Origin: Agrypnia vestita
Lineage: Eukaryota; Arthropoda; Insecta; Trichoptera; Phryganeidae
Assembly (NCBI GenBank): GCA_016648135.1
Contig: JADDOH010005162.1
Span: 1-64,000, forward strand
Reading direction: 5' to 3'
Length of the DNA: 64,000 nt
Below are positions 52,001-63,912 of this stretch, one piece after another. Each line of letters opens with the position of its first letter. Within the stretch, counting starts at the first letter, position 1. The notes under the pieces were generated by a model that saw only the letters and a program-made list of their open reading frames with translations, did no database searches and was not told the DNA's origin. The translations under genes were made by a program, and so were the position numbers.

Positions 52001-53288
52001 GGTATTTTTCTAGTCAACGCTCATTATATTTTTGTTTGGTGGAGCTTGAATATATTGTCATCTTTGTCTCGCCTTTAATGGGTATTACTTATTGAGAGCT
52101 TGTGAGCCCTGATCTTGTTTATGTAGGCACCTACTTAAATCCCATATTTAAATTTAAGCCCCATGAGGTGTCTCTAAATCATCTATGATATTTGAGATGG
52201 TATATGATAATTCTGCTCCATCATATATCCACCCATGATTGCTACGTTAAATAAGATCTTTTTTGTCTCGCGGATACCGTTCGAGAAGGTACTTTTTCCG
52301 TCATTATCTCAGCTTTATAGAGATATGGTCCACCTATTGCACCTAATCGTACCAATGACGTTCTTCATTTACCTTGATAAGAACTTCCTTCGACACACAT
52401 GCTTCCTTTTCTGTCTCTTTTAATGCTTTCCAGAGTAGTTTATTCTATACTTTTTCATATTCTTATCATCACTTGGCTACTATTACTTTGTTTACTGGTA
52501 GTCGCCTTAGGCTACCGAACTTTAATATTGTTTCAAACTTCATCAATATTGTTATTAATATTGTCTGTTTTGTACTTAATTGTGATTTCAATGAGTAATT
52601 TATTTTCATTGCACGGTCAGTGAATGGCAATAATACAAATACAGTCAGTCAATAATACAAATACACAAATAAACTTTCCATCACAAAAACACAAATATAG
52701 ATCAAGATCAAAATAGACGTAAATATACCTAGATGCAGTAAAACAGCCATGCAACACCACTACAGATTCCTAGGAATTAAATATTTAAATAATCTACCAG
52801 CGAATATTAGAACTATACCTACAACATTATGCAAAGTTCAAAAAGTGCGTAAAACCATTGAATAATTGAGTGATGAGATTTGTGATATTAACTTAACATT
52901 TCTTGGCATGTATGTATTATATATATATATATATATTAATATATTATTAAAAAAAACAGTTATCTATCACACTTGTGACATTCACCGGTTCCATACACAA
53001 GTTTATACTTTCATGGGACTGTAAAAAACTTTGAAAAAAAATCCATCAAAATTAAATAATGTGCATCGTATACGTAAAATATTATGTAAATTTAAATATT
53101 AATAACAAAAAATGGTATTTTGTTGGCATCCATGCCGTACTGCTCTGTGGCACAGCATGGTTGCCATGTAGCCTTAAAAATGGCAATCTGGCGACATATG
53201 AGTAGGACCGGTATAAGAGCCTGCACTAGTGAAACATTCACTGACCAAATCATTGCCTCCGGTTCATTAGCCATGATGATCTTAAGGC
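52001..53288. other. AT-rich sequence, no gene recognised
   Basis: Two overlapping 74-codon plus frames (52374-52623) encode hydrophobic, AT-driven residues without a domain. An (AT)n run is at 52919-52937. The 53092-53320 stretch is open on both strands for about 60 codons with mixed composition but no recognisable motif. Confidence 0.35.
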
Positions 53289-53289
53289 A

Positions 53290-53490
53290 TAGATTTTTAG
53301 CATTTTTTCGTGTATTATGAGAAGCAAGAACGCGTCATTAAATGTCCGAGAGATTATAATTTTCGGACTTCTATTATTTTAAATACCTACTTTTTTTAAT
53401 TCATCCGAACCAATGTACAGTCTGGAAAACCTTCATTCATTGCTTTATCCATCCTGCACATATACCGAGAACACATTTTCAGAAACTGTA
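53290..53490 (-). pseudogene. Small LINE RT fragment
   Basis: Minus strand: MDKAMNEGFPDCTLVRMN, then KIIEVRKL and SLGHLM. It parallels MDRVTNEDVMARINKEK, IKTIKIRN and LGHVMRH in the LINE at 42590-43258. Confidence 0.5.
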
Positions 53491-54389
53491 ACAAATTTAA
53501 TCTTATTGTATATATAAATACATTAGCTCACCTACAAAAATACACACCTACCTTTTTATTATCTACCCGTTCCAACTGAGCAGCGAGTAAACTATCGATT
53601 ATTTTAATAACCTTCAGAACACGTATCTGTGTACTACATATGTTTATGAAAGATATGTATCTGAAATATAATAAAATTGTATTCTTGAGAAACATCGCTT
53701 CAAGATTGCGACATAAATGATTGATAGAATTTTGATGATAGTAATCTGGTTGTAAATTTTGAAGTGGTCTGTTCATAGATAAGATAAAAAAATTACACAG
53801 TAATCAATTACATGTACTTCTTTAATCATCCTAAATATTATCTTTTTATTGGATTTTTGTGTTTAGAAAACTTGGCGGAACTTCAGCCGATAAAACAGGC
53901 ACCAAAAAATTAATTATATCAACGTTAAATTTATAATTTTCAGACCGCGTGTAGGAAACGAAGAGTATAAATAAAAATCAGGTTACCCATGAATATTAAA
54001 TAGTATTGAAACCATCTTACAAATTTCCACAGAATTAATAAGTTATGTGATAAAATATTAAAAAAAACTTAACAGTATGCAAAAAATGACAGATTTAAGT
54101 TAAAAACAAACCAAGAGAGTTAAAGAATTAAAGGAGAAAGTGGAATCAGGAATGGGAAGAAAGAACTAATTAGTAAGAAGAGGAAGAAACAAAAAGAAAA
54201 AAAGAGGAAAATAAATACATATAGCTTAAAGATATGTGAGCAAGTACATCTGCATATACGTACCTATACGAAGTCTGGACAAAAAACAGAAGCTTTATTT
54301 AAAAAAAAAAAAAGATTAAGGTGAATATCCAAGAGTTTTAAAATCATACATTGATCAATTGAAGAGATCTGCTTATATACTGTTACCAC
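53491..54389. other. AT-rich spacer
   Basis: No gene. A-rich stretches near 54170-54215. The 82-codon minus frame at 53528-53776 has no domain. Confidence 0.35.
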
Positions 54390-54599
54390 TAGTGATGGTA
54401 TTTTAACCGGTGACACACTAACCGTTATTTGAGATCTGTATCTGAATGAGTCAATTATTGGCAATTTGCAATTCGATAGCCAATTATCGGTGCTAGCCTA
54501 AGATTATATAATAGTTATCAACCATTGATACAATAACATACATATCCCAAATAGCAATACTGAAAATAACTGGTTAAAATAACGGTTTAACAATCACTA
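54390..54599. mobile_element. hAT-type MITE, 210 bp, with perfect 8-bp target duplication
   Basis: GTTACCAC lies on both sides (54382-54389, 54600-54607). The left end TAGTGATGGTATTTTAACCG pairs with the right end GGTTTAACAATCACTA, and AACCGTTATTTGAG is echoed by AAAATAACGG. Same end family as 44526-45353, 43262 and 29785. Confidence 0.9.
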
Positions 54600-54607
54600 G
54601 TTACCAC

Positions 54608-55029
54608 TGATATATATTCGTTTAATTATGCTGTACCTAGTTCAAATATTGCAATCAATGGGACTGTATCCTTTCATGTTATTCAATCAAATCTGTTTAA
54701 TATTATGTACAATTTTAATGAATTGCGTCGACTATTTTTGCTTTTACATAACAATATTTCCTATCATTGGAATTAATTCGACTGATGTAAGCGACGGCGC
54801 AACATATTTGTATTTGTATCAGCTAGAGCGTAATTTGTGCGTATCTCTATTATTTAATCTATCTGTCTATAAATAATATATTTTACTGAAATTATAACTC
54901 AGTGTTACTATGCACCGATCAATCATAAACATTCAATTCACAGTGTGGGTACCACGAACGCGTGCATTTTAGGATTCAATTTCAATTCCGTTAGGGGCCA
55001 GTTGTGTCAACTTGTTATAGTAATCAATC
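54608..55029. other. AT-rich spacer
   Basis: An 82-codon plus frame (54628-54876) is hydrophobic with no recognisable domain; probably chance. Confidence 0.35.
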
Positions 55030-55135
55030 ATAATAATTTCGTTGTCTGTCCGTCTGTCTGTCCCCGTAACTTTTAACGGACGTTAAAAAACTAAATTAAA
55101 CAGCTGGAGATGGGGCTTGTTCTATAGCCGCTTCT
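55030..55135 (-). mobile_element. SINE fragment (second family)
   Basis: The complement has TTTAACGTCCGTTAAAAG, repeated GACAGACAGACGGACAGACA and AACGAAATTATTATGATT; on its upstream side GAGATGGGGCTTGTTC resembles the family's head. Confidence 0.5.
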
Positions 55136-55254
55136 ATGCGGAGTGTCAAAAAGAAACTATAAATATATACTAGGGCTTGGCAAAGACGCTAACCAATGTT
55201 CCGTCATTTTTTACGAGTTACAGCTAAACCAGCGATTATTGCGTTTTCCACCAA

Positions 55255-55475
55255 TCACAACAAGGAAAGGCAATTGAGATGGTACGGCCAGGTTGGACGC
55301 AACCAGGCGATTCATGCGCTGCGCAAAGGGATAGTCGAATACATAGGGTGACTTTAACCAGGACAGAAGAACATATAGGTATAACGTAAAGACGAGGAGA
55401 GTCAACCCCAATAGTCGACGACCTCAGTGAGTTGGGATGTAGAAATCAGAGAGGAGAAAGAAGGAATGCAACGCG
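55255..55475 (+). pseudogene. Possible LINE RT C-terminal fragment
   Basis: Plus strand: QLRWYGQVGRNQAIHALRKG, IVEYIG, then after stops DDLSELGCRNQRGERRN. The LRWYG-V-R and DDL-ELG spacing fits the LINE C-terminal domain, but the basic RGRP stretch is destroyed. Confidence 0.45.
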
Positions 55476-55639
55476 ATTTCATAAAAATCAATGGTTTTTA
55501 CGAAAGATTACTACAATCCAAGTTGATACAGCCGGCCTTAAGTGGAGTTTATTTCTTTAAACATACATTCAGGTCTCAACAATCATGTTTTGATCGCTAT
55601 TATATAACATTGTACATTTCGTCAATTTTAACGCGATGA

Positions 55640-56225
55640 ACGTAAAATAAGTATAATTATATTATTTTAAAAGGTGTTAGAAATCAATTTCTTTCACACG
55701 CATCAAATAATATCTTTGTCAAAAGTATCAAAATATTGAATTAGAGCTAATATTGACATTTCCCATGTATAAACTTTTCGTGTAGCTACGTAAATAAGTC
55801 AGTACCGGCTATTTTGCCCTACGATAAATTATTTTTCGTTTACAAATTACCTAACAGCCTTTGGCCAATTACAAGAAACCCTCATTTTACAAGAGTTAAT
55901 ATGTGTTGTTTAGGTAGTAATTCAAGTACTAAGTTAGTGCGAATGTGTATGTATGTGTGTGCGTGTTTATGTGCATGCATGCGCGCTTGTGGGGGAGAAA
56001 ATATGTCACCTCGCAAGTTTACCCCTAAAAGAGTTAGTAAACTGCTAAAAATGTAAACGAAAGATGAGTTTAGTCGAAATCTGTAGAAGCCATATTGCAG
56101 TATCAGGAACACGGATAATTATAGAGTTTTGTCGTAATCTCTTATTATTTTCCTCACGAAACAAACTTATCGCTTGATTATCAGAATATTCTTCAACTTA
56201 CATATTAAAATAAAATACATTTTTA
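55640..56225. other. AT-rich sequence with a TG-rich microsatellite
   Basis: ATGTGTATGTATGTGTGTGC at 55944 and GTGCATGCATGCGCGC near 55971. Frames across it are repeat-driven. Confidence 0.4.
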
Positions 56226-56229
56226 TCGG

Positions 56230-56435
56230 TCCGATGAATATCGCCGTGCTTCTCTGTTCTGTGAACACATCCAAAATTAGTCCACCGACGCCTTACTTGA
56301 TGTTTGGCGAATGAATTTTCGTATGGGGCCTCTCTCTTCGTCTTCTTCACTCAGTTGTATTTCTGAGGTATTATGCGTTGTATTTGACAATGTGACCTGT
56401 CCATTGGCGCATTCTTTTATAAGTTCTCTTTTTTA
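56230..56435 (-). other. Unrecognised open stretch
   Basis: The minus strand is open for about 55 codons with protein-like composition (RELIKECANGQVTLSNTTHN, EIQLSEEDEERGPIRKFIRQ), ending in TAA near 56281. No domain recognised; it could be a decayed LINE or gene fragment. Confidence 0.3.
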
Positions 56436-57679
56436 AACCTACACATTTGTAATTATCTTTGTCGAGCTTATTTTTATATCCTCGTACATGAACACACCTT
56501 GAATGTTTTCATCCTAGTCGTCTTTCTGATTAAAAAAAAAGAATTCACATGAGTTAAAAAAAATTGCTGCTTTTTTCACTAGAATATACCTGTGTCGATA
56601 TGAGTAGCTTTACATTAGCGGAAGATATAATACATTATAAATAGTAATTAATGTCAAAATACACAGTTCAAAAATGAAGATGATAGCTTTGTTATTTAAG
56701 ATGCTCTTTTAAACATTGTTATAATGTTTTAAAACATTGTTGTCTTAAGATTTCTTGAATTATTTCATAAAATCTAAAGATTGAACACTAAAACAAAATC
56801 ACTTAATTACCACTTACAATTATTATATTCTTTATCTCTTTGCTAAATAATGAATTTTTCAAAATAATGAATTAGGTGTTCAAATTTTCTCTGTGCCAGA
56901 TTTATTTGACTTGTTTGGATATTAATTCGTCAACAATTTAATTATCTATCTAAATTTAATTATCTTTTAAAAAAAAAAAATTTTTTTAATCTACTTATAC
57001 CTATATTTATTAATATATAAAAATATATAGGAAGATTAAAACAAGTAACAAAATTATTATTTTTAAATGTCTATCTACAAAGTTGCTCAACCAATTCAAT
57101 TTTTTTTTTTAAATTATCATTTATTGTTTCGTTCTTAAAACTTATTATCATTGTTATTCTCAGAATGCTGCATTGTATTGGGTGTATACAAATAAAAAAT
57201 ATAATTAATTAGTCATTTTTATAATTACATATTGATTTTTTAAATTATTACGCACAGTGACCTATCTAATCTGTCCCGGCCGTAGCTCGAGTGACTTGTT
57301 ATTGAAAAATTATCAGATAACCGACTCCTGTGAGTGCTGACTTAAATTTTACACACTTATCATTTCCTCAATAAGATATATGTTATTTGATTATTTTTTA
57401 ACTGCCCACCTATTCACAAGCCTAATCATTCGCTACTGTATTGTACATTTTGAGGATTGTTAATTTTTATTACTTTTTTTAACAGTTTATTACAATAAGC
57501 ACTTCTTAATCTTTTTTCGTTTCTTTATTATTTAAAAAAATATATATATAGGCACACAACGTTGATATTATGGGACTGTTATTATTTTCACAAATCATAC
57601 ATAAATATTTATTCTTTTATAGTATTTAGCAAAAAATCTGTGCGAAGCACAAATAAAACTCTCGAACTGTGTTTTTTAT
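56436..57679. other. AT-rich spacer
   Basis: Highly AT-rich with homopolymer runs; nothing recognised. Confidence 0.4.
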
Positions 57680-57809
57680 TATATGGAGGTATGTTCTAAG
57701 AACACAATTACGGGATTTTGTCCCCAGAGAGATATTAATTTATCTTAATTTATTATTAACCATCCCGACAAAATCGAGACACTGTGTTCTTAGAAAGCGC
57801 CTACATATA
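57680..57809. mobile_element. 130-bp hairpin MITE
   Basis: TATATGGAGGTATGTTCTAA, GAACACAATTACGGGATTTT and GTCCCCAGAG at the left are mirrored by GACAAAATCGAGACACTGTG, TTCTTAGAAAGCGCC and TACATATA at the right. A half copy is at 12525. Confidence 0.7.
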
Positions 57810-57999
57810 AAAAATATATTAAAATATATACTGGTGTGTGAAAGGTGTTAAAAAATTAAAAATACTGATTTTCAGTCCTATTCTAGAAGATATGTTAAGA
57901 TAATTCGTAGGAATTTTATGTAAATATTAAAATGTCATTGTTTTTTAGGTAGGTACCTACTTCACTAAAAAAATATAGAGATATCATTACCAGCTGCGA

Positions 58000-58270
58000 A
58001 AATCTATGTAGGTACCTATACTAGTTCATGAGAAAATAATACAGATATCTCTAAGCGTAGCCCATTCAAATAAAATGAAAGATTCTCGGATTTGAACATA
58101 CATAGAACTTTCAAAAAATTGATAATGTGTGGATGTTCTTACGATAGAATTAATGAACGTTGCATAAGGCAGCCCATACAAGTTGTAAGTCCTGCGCCAT
58201 CGTATAAAAAGACTTCCACACACGTTTCTCACATTCATAGCTTCTTCTCTGTGAAACTTCTATTATTTAT
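58000..58270. mobile_element. Partial family P MITE
   Basis: AAAGATTCTCGGATTTGAAC, ATAATGTGTGGATGTTCTTA, CCATCGTATAAAAAGACTTC and CTTCTCTGTGAAACTTCTAT follow the right-arm order of 11990-12512. The GATCACTT core has been lost by deletion near 58162. Confidence 0.65.
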
Positions 58271-59165
58271 AACTCGAACTGTGTACTCGTCATGATGTTT
58301 GCACAGCTTCTAGAATTCATTCAATTCAATGTAAATTTCATGAGAATGAAACTTTGAAATATTAAATTAACTATCAAATAATTACGCGCCATTGTTCAAG
58401 AAGAAAAAAAGATCTCGAAAAACTAATGTTTTTGTCAAAGACACGGAGAAAAATTATTTATATGCGTTGAGAGTCGCTTTGAATAAATAATTTGAGGTGG
58501 CACGATATCATTCGACCTTTTTATTTCTTGCAAGCCTCCATTTTTACAGGGGTAAAATTAAAATTATTAACTTATTGTCTATTGTCCATGTAATATAAAT
58601 GCACAATACAAGAATGTGCAAGAAGAATGCGAAGGTACGCCCCTTTGTGCTGCCAAGAATAGGTTTTATGGGCGGTTTTTCCAAATCGCTAAGTGCCCCG
58701 CAATTAGGGTGGATTATGAACCCTCAAAACACCTGTGCGCCTCCTCAAGGTATAGCTTCGTTCACACTCCTGCGTCTTGTTCTTTTTGTCGCGGACGTAT
58801 TCAAGTAGGTACCTGTCCAGACAGTCAGTTCTCGGTAAACTGTATTTAAATACGTTGTTTAATCCCTCGGTAACTTAGTAGATGGACAGTGGAAAGATGG
58901 ACGTATATTTTATAACGTTTGTCAAAATATTACCTGATTAACTAACTAATATATTCGCATTGGCACAAGAGAAGATTCATAAGCCAAATGCTTTTATATA
59001 TCTGCATTTAATCTCGAAATTGATTTAGGGGTAGGTACTGAGGGTCAGTCCTATTAAAATTCCAAAAACGAAAGGCCAGTCATGCAATTTGCAATAGAAT
59101 TCTGGCCTCTAAGTAATTAAATGCAAAATGTAAACATGATTTTACTTTCGACTCTAATTTGATAG
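58271..59165. other. AT-rich sequence with a cysteine-rich frame
   Basis: 58599-58849 is open in two overlapping plus frames. One is Cys-rich (QEECEGTPLCAAKNRFYGRF, ASCSFCRGRIQVGTCPDS). No family is recognised, there is no signal peptide and no clear splice signals. Not called as a gene. Confidence 0.3.
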
Positions 59166-59168
59166 AGT

Positions 59169-59340
59169 AGCTTCTTGGTCTAGTGGTTAAGACTCTCGCC
59201 TAGCGATTCGTGGGTCGGTGGTTCGATCCCCATTACAGGATACCAGCAAGTTAGTCCTATTTTTCATAACACAAGCGTGTTAGCTTAGCTTGATTATAGT
59301 AAGAATATAGACGCGACACGTATTCCGTGTTCATTTAAAA
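59169..59340 (+). mobile_element. tRNA-derived SINE (GCTTGTTGG family), best-kept copy
   Basis: A-box region CTAGTGGTTAAGACTCTC, B box GGTTCGATCCCC at 59220, body ACCAGCAAGTTAGTCCTATT, TTTCATAACACAAGC, and tail GACACGTATTCCGTGTTCAT. Confidence 0.85.
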
Positions 59341-59723
59341 AAATACCCATAATGGAAAATAAAATTGTGTAAATTTTACATTACCTATGTCATCGGCAAT
59401 GTTCCCTCACATGGCGTACAAAATTAAAAAAAGATACTAACTTCTTTTCAATACTTTGTGTGGTACTCTAATAAAAAACCGGGTGAGATTATATTTTTCT
59501 AAATTTCTTTCAAAACGCAAAATTTAGCATATTTTCTTGTGTATACTGATTCAAAATTTAGAGGGAGCATTGGTCGTCAATACTGGTTATTAATAGGTAC
59601 TTGTTCATAAATTTGCGATATTTATATTACTGTGCATCAATAACAGAATTTTTTTTTAAAATTATTTTTATTTTTTTGCTTTCAATTTGTTTACTTTCAC
59701 CATTTGTTTATAACAATTAGAAA
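59341..59723. other. AT-rich spacer
   Basis: Nothing recognised. Confidence 0.4.
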
Positions 59724-59885
59724 GTTTTAGATGCTAACGCATCATCTTCAGTAATGTTACTAATCCTAAACCTAAGACTAAAGGACGGCGTGAGGAGTGG
59801 GGTGGAGATTAGAATCCGGTGGATATGTGGGCGTGGTCATTAGGCGCAGAAGAGGGGACGTAATAAATAAATGTAGTTTGAATAT
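59724..59885 (-). ncRNA. Penelope-like 3' end with degraded hammerhead-like motif
   Basis: Minus strand: a C-rich region (ACGTCCCCTCTTCTGCGCC, CTCCACCCCACTCCTCACGC), then at 59751-59724 CTGAAGA, one T, a GATGC-GTTA-GCATC hairpin, and TAAAAC where GAAAC is expected. Same layout as 10626 and 17760. Confidence 0.45.
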
Positions 59886-60640
59886 TGATAAAATACATTT
59901 TTGTTACTATTAATCGCCAAGTTTTCTAAAATATCCAGTTTCTTTCCTTTTTTAAATATTAAATATCCTACTCTATTACTGACGAAATAATGACCTTGTC
60001 AGAAAGTGTTATGCAGAAAGCAACCAACTAATAAAATGCCAAAAATGAGTAATACAGCTCAATACGATATCTCGATGTGCTGAAAACATCCAAGCTCTAT
60101 GTGCTATAGTTTTTTTTTTATAAATTTAGACTTTTTATTCACATCACAGCCATCACCGTTAAATTAACTCTTAAACTAAAAAACAAGCGGTTTAACTATT
60201 TTCTTCGACTGCAAATTTATAAATCCCCAAAAAAATATAGGTTAAAAACATTCACGTAGTATGGACGCATTATGCGACTTTTGTATTCTACTGTTACTAC
60301 ACGATAATATTTTTGTAGAAAACGTCTAAGGGGGTTGAACATTTATACATCTCAGATAATACTTTTTTCTTCATGGTTTATCAAATTCATAGAACATAGA
60401 ACATAGAACCCACATGGAAATAGTAACTACAGTTTTTCGTAGATTTTGATATTTTGTAGTAATAATCTAACCCGCAAAACAGATCATATCTTCGTAAATA
60501 CCTACCTAAAAGTTTTTTTTCTTATAATTACATTAAAACAACAAAAAAGTACCTCTACAATGAGCCCTATGCAAAAAAATATGGAATAATGAATAATATA
60601 TCGACGTATTAGGTTTTTGTAAGTTCAAATTTTTAGAAGG
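59886..60640. other. AT-rich spacer
   Basis: CATAGAACATAGAACATAGAA near 60389 is a three-unit short tandem repeat. No gene recognised. Confidence 0.4.
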
Positions 60641-60646
60641 CAGTTA

Positions 60647-60667
60647 GTTAGGTTAGGTTAGGTTAGT
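60647..60667 (+). repeat. Short telomere-like TTAGG run
   Basis: GTTAGGTTAGGTTAGG-type sequence with three to four TTAGG units, the insect telomere repeat. Internal and short. Confidence 0.7.
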
Positions 60668-61654
60668 TTCACGTTTTTTGGGTTGGATGTTTTTTGCAGA
60701 GCTACGTCCAATTATTCTTTAATCGATTATCCTGGTATTTTAATCCGTTTCCCTTGATAATATCAAAATTGTATGTACAAGCAAAAATCACGTGCCGTTG
60801 TTTCGAAATGGATGTATTTTTGATATTATTTATAACCCGCGGACAAGATAATCAAACATCTTTAGATTAAGTGGCCAATCGTAGAATGTACCGCAGTGTT
60901 TAACTCCAATTAAGAGTTGTAATCCAGGCGTAAGCGATTGTACAGGTAGGTACAGTGTTAAATTATGGCCATCGCGATAAGATACGACAGCGAAATTATC
61001 GTAATATTTTTTTCATTACTAGCAACGTAATTCGCTAGTGAATTGACTTAATCACTATGACAAATTGATTTTTTCTACGTTGCAAAGTCCACGTACACTA
61101 CGTGTTTGTTTCAATACATTCATGGGACACGATATAGATACGTGAAAAATACGTTTAAATCATGTTCTGCCTCAAATGTCATGTTTTAATTGCTTTTATA
61201 TAACGCTGAAGATTTCTGTCACTGTTACGCAGGTGCTTAGATTAAAATATGCTGCATCCAACGTTTTCTTGAAACTGAAATTTGAAATCTCATCAACATA
61301 TATATAAACGATAATATGCACTATCCTATATCTAGAATACGCTGAACCTAAAATGACCTGTTCGTCGACATTGATATATTTACAGTTTCGTCGACAACGT
61401 TTAAGAACCAAGTTCTGAATATTCTAAAACATAACTAAAGTAACTAGATGTTTCCTAGGTACCTATATAAATTTTTTATTTTTATGTTATTTTTTAATTT
61501 TTTTCGATTGTTTTTTCTCTGCCCAATTTCTATGTGAAATGTGCCCGGATTCTATTACTTATCATATCGTACATTATACAACTTTACCATTTTGGTCCAT
61601 ACTTGTTATTCTATACCTATATATGTTTTATTTTCATAAATGAAATAAAATAAA
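60668..61654. other. AT-rich spacer
   Basis: No gene. The 71-codon minus frame at 61196-61411 has no recognisable domain. Confidence 0.35.
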
Positions 61655-61862
61655 ATATTTAGTTATTGTAATCATAACAAAATTAGAACACCAACCCATG
61701 AATTGCAACTTTTTAAAAATTGTCAAAAATGTGAGGTTTTGTTACTTTGATACTGCATATCTCCATAACTGTATGGTCATTGTTGCTTGAACATTTTCGA
61801 CTCATTGCCAAGGCAGGAATCCACCTGCAAAGTTTTTGCTACTAGCTATATCATATATACGC
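61655..61862. mobile_element. Right half of a family A MITE
   Basis: ACTGCATATCTCCATAACTG, TGCTTGAACATTTTCGACTC, GGCAGGAATCCACCTG and AAGTTTTTGCTACTAGCTAT follow the family A right arm, with the GTTTTTGCTACTAG end type. Confidence 0.6.
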
Positions 61863-61940
61863 ACTTATGTTATCTATTGCGTAAATGAGATAGAATAAAA
61901 AAGACGAACCAGTGATGATGATCAGGACACTGTTTACATA

Positions 61941-62368
61941 GGGTGGCCCATCGGGTACGCCGGATTTAAATTTCCCTTCATATTTAAAAAAAAATGTTTG
62001 ACATTTCACATTTGCTGTTATTGGGGTTATTATTATAAATGGATTGCTATACAAAATAACAACGCCTTGTTATTGTTAAGACACATTATAAATTTGGCAA
62101 ATCTTTTATTTATTTTAGATTTAATTTTGAAATGAATCACAGTAAATTATTAAATAATTGGGAAATTTTTTATTGATTTATAAAGTCTTGCTGACATTAA
62201 TTATGGCATACGATGTGGGCCAAATGACCACCTTGGCTATGCTGGCACACTCTGACCCTTTTGTTAAAATTTTTTCAGGGCAGTTGGCTCAATTTCGCAA
62301 AGTTGGATTCTAATGAGTTGCCAATTCAAAATTTAAAAAAAAATGGAGGAAATATATTTAGGCCACCC
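61941..62368. mobile_element. TA-flanked element with GGGTGGCC ends
   Basis: The left end GGGTGGCCCATC and right end GGCCACCC are inverted, with TA directly outside both (61939-61940, 62369-62370). This suits a Tc1/mariner-type (IS630) element. The interior has CATACGATGTGGGCCAAATG and ACACTCTGACCCTTTTG, but no transposase motif that I can place. Confidence 0.5.
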
Positions 62369-62370
62369 TA

Positions 62371-63084
62371 CATTTTTGGCAGGTTCCTTACATCACCGCT
62401 CGCCGGCGTATCTATTGAGTTCTATAGAAAATCAAAATAACTATTTTAGAATTTTTTTCCTTAGGCACGCTTCAAGAAATTACAATACAGGTAGTGTATT
62501 GTAAAACGTCGTTAAATTATTTCGACACATTTGTAACGTTATCTCGCCCTGAAGATAATAAAATATTTTCTAGGTAAATTAGATATCTACCGGATAACCT
62601 ACGCTTTGTTATATCAATGTAGGTACTATTTTCGAGGTTTACACTTGACAGATATCCAATTAATCTCTCAATAAAAACTAGGTGGGTACTTAGTAGCTAT
62701 CTACTAGATAGCGGTCAGTTAGATAATTTTTTACCAAAAACTTAACAACCTAAGCCAGCGATCGAGATAACGTTATCTTTATCTTGATCGAGATTTCTGT
62801 ATTACGTCATGCATTTATTTAAGTATAAAACTTAAATATTATTGTTAATTAATTTAAAAAAAAACATAAATTAAAACCAAATTTATTGATCATTTAGAAA
62901 ATACATAGTAGTTACCTACCTACAAAAAAATCAAATCAACGTAAAAATATTTAGCTTAGTAAAAATAAAAATACAAACAATTGGATTGCTAAAAATGGAT
63001 AATACCTATACCTATTTATGTGTTAATTAATAAAAAAGAGACAACGTAGGTACAAGGTCGATAAATTGACGGCAATGTACGAGG
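62371..63084. other. AT-rich spacer
   Basis: Several TAGGTAC-type runs (62623, 62682). No gene recognised. Confidence 0.4.
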
Positions 63085-63160
63085 CCACTATAGTGCAATT
63101 GGTAACGCGCCTTTCCCGAATAGATTGGAGATCCGTGGTTCGAATTTTTTTGTTGTTTTG
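63085..63160 (+). mobile_element. tRNA-like head (SINE or tRNA pseudogene)
   Basis: CACTATAGTGCAATTGGTAA and CGCGCC give an A box, GTGGTTCGAAT a B box near 63136. The 3' acceptor half is missing; a T-rich tract follows immediately. Not a functional tRNA. Confidence 0.5.
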
Positions 63161-63349
63161 TTTTTCTGTGTGTCTTTTCTAATCGATTAATAAATTTGGT
63201 TTTAGAAACTTCACAAAAAAGGTGTGTTTTTTAATATAAAATATATATTGTTTAAAATATTATTATTTGCGTAATTTATTCGCTGGCTTGGAAAACTATT
63301 TTTCGTTCCTTCATATTGTATTCCCGTATTTGTAGTTAGATGAAGATAA

Positions 63350-63625
63350 AAAAATTATGTCTGGTCGAGTCAATTATTTTTTCCGTATACCTCTAGGCTC
63401 TTTCTCAACCTGCGGCAGGCATTTGCATTCTTTAGCATTAAAAAATGCCAACCTGGCCTATTATTTACTATACTATTCTGACTATATTATTATTATTAGG
63501 TATTTATCAGTATCATTAATATTATTATTATTTTATTTTCTTTAACTGTTGTATACTTTGGGATATTTATGAGAATTTCAAAGAATACGAAGACTTTAAG
63601 AGATAGCTATTTCATAAACAAACGA
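63350..63625 (+). mobile_element. LINE 3' tail fragment
   Basis: TTTATTTTCTTTAACTGTTG, TATACTTTGGGATATTTATG and CAAAGAATACGAAGAC parallel the tail of the LINE at 12920-13510 (TTTGGGATATTTATGACGAT). The 62-codon frame before it has no domain. Confidence 0.45.
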
Positions 63626-63732
63626 AATTCCAAAATTTTGTTTGTTGAAAACTGCATTTGACATTTTATACTGACTAATTCGGTTGTTGCTTTCGCCCAT
63701 AGGTAGGTTGTACCTACTTACCTGCCTATCCG

Positions 63733-63912
63733 TAGCGTGCAGTGAGAACAAGAAGCTTGACTTTTATTTTAACGTACCTATATTTGGAAAAAAATATTAT
63801 GAAATATTGAATATGATTGAATATTACGAGATACATCCCTCATTTCGGTTTCTATTTAAAATATACCTGTGCTAAGGAAAGTCACGCTTCTCGTTCTCAC
63901 TGCACGCCCTTG
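63733..63912. mobile_element. MITE family B, fourth copy
   Basis: Left TAGCGTGCAGTGAGAACAAG, right GTTCTCACTGCACGCCCTTG, inverted. Interior resembles the 8027-8192 part of the split copy (GAAATATTGAATATG, CATTTCGGTTTCTATTTAAA). The frame at 63684-63875 is chance. Confidence 0.8.

Noticed and set aside
52374..52623. Overlapping hydrophobic frames suggesting a membrane protein
   Set aside because: AT-driven composition rich in Phe, Leu and Ile with no start context or conserved motif.
60647..60667. Chromosome end
   Set aside because: Only three to four TTAGG units, internal to ordinary repeat-rich sequence.
63088..63145. Possible tRNA gene
   Set aside because: A and B boxes are present, but the 3' acceptor half is replaced by a T-rich tract.
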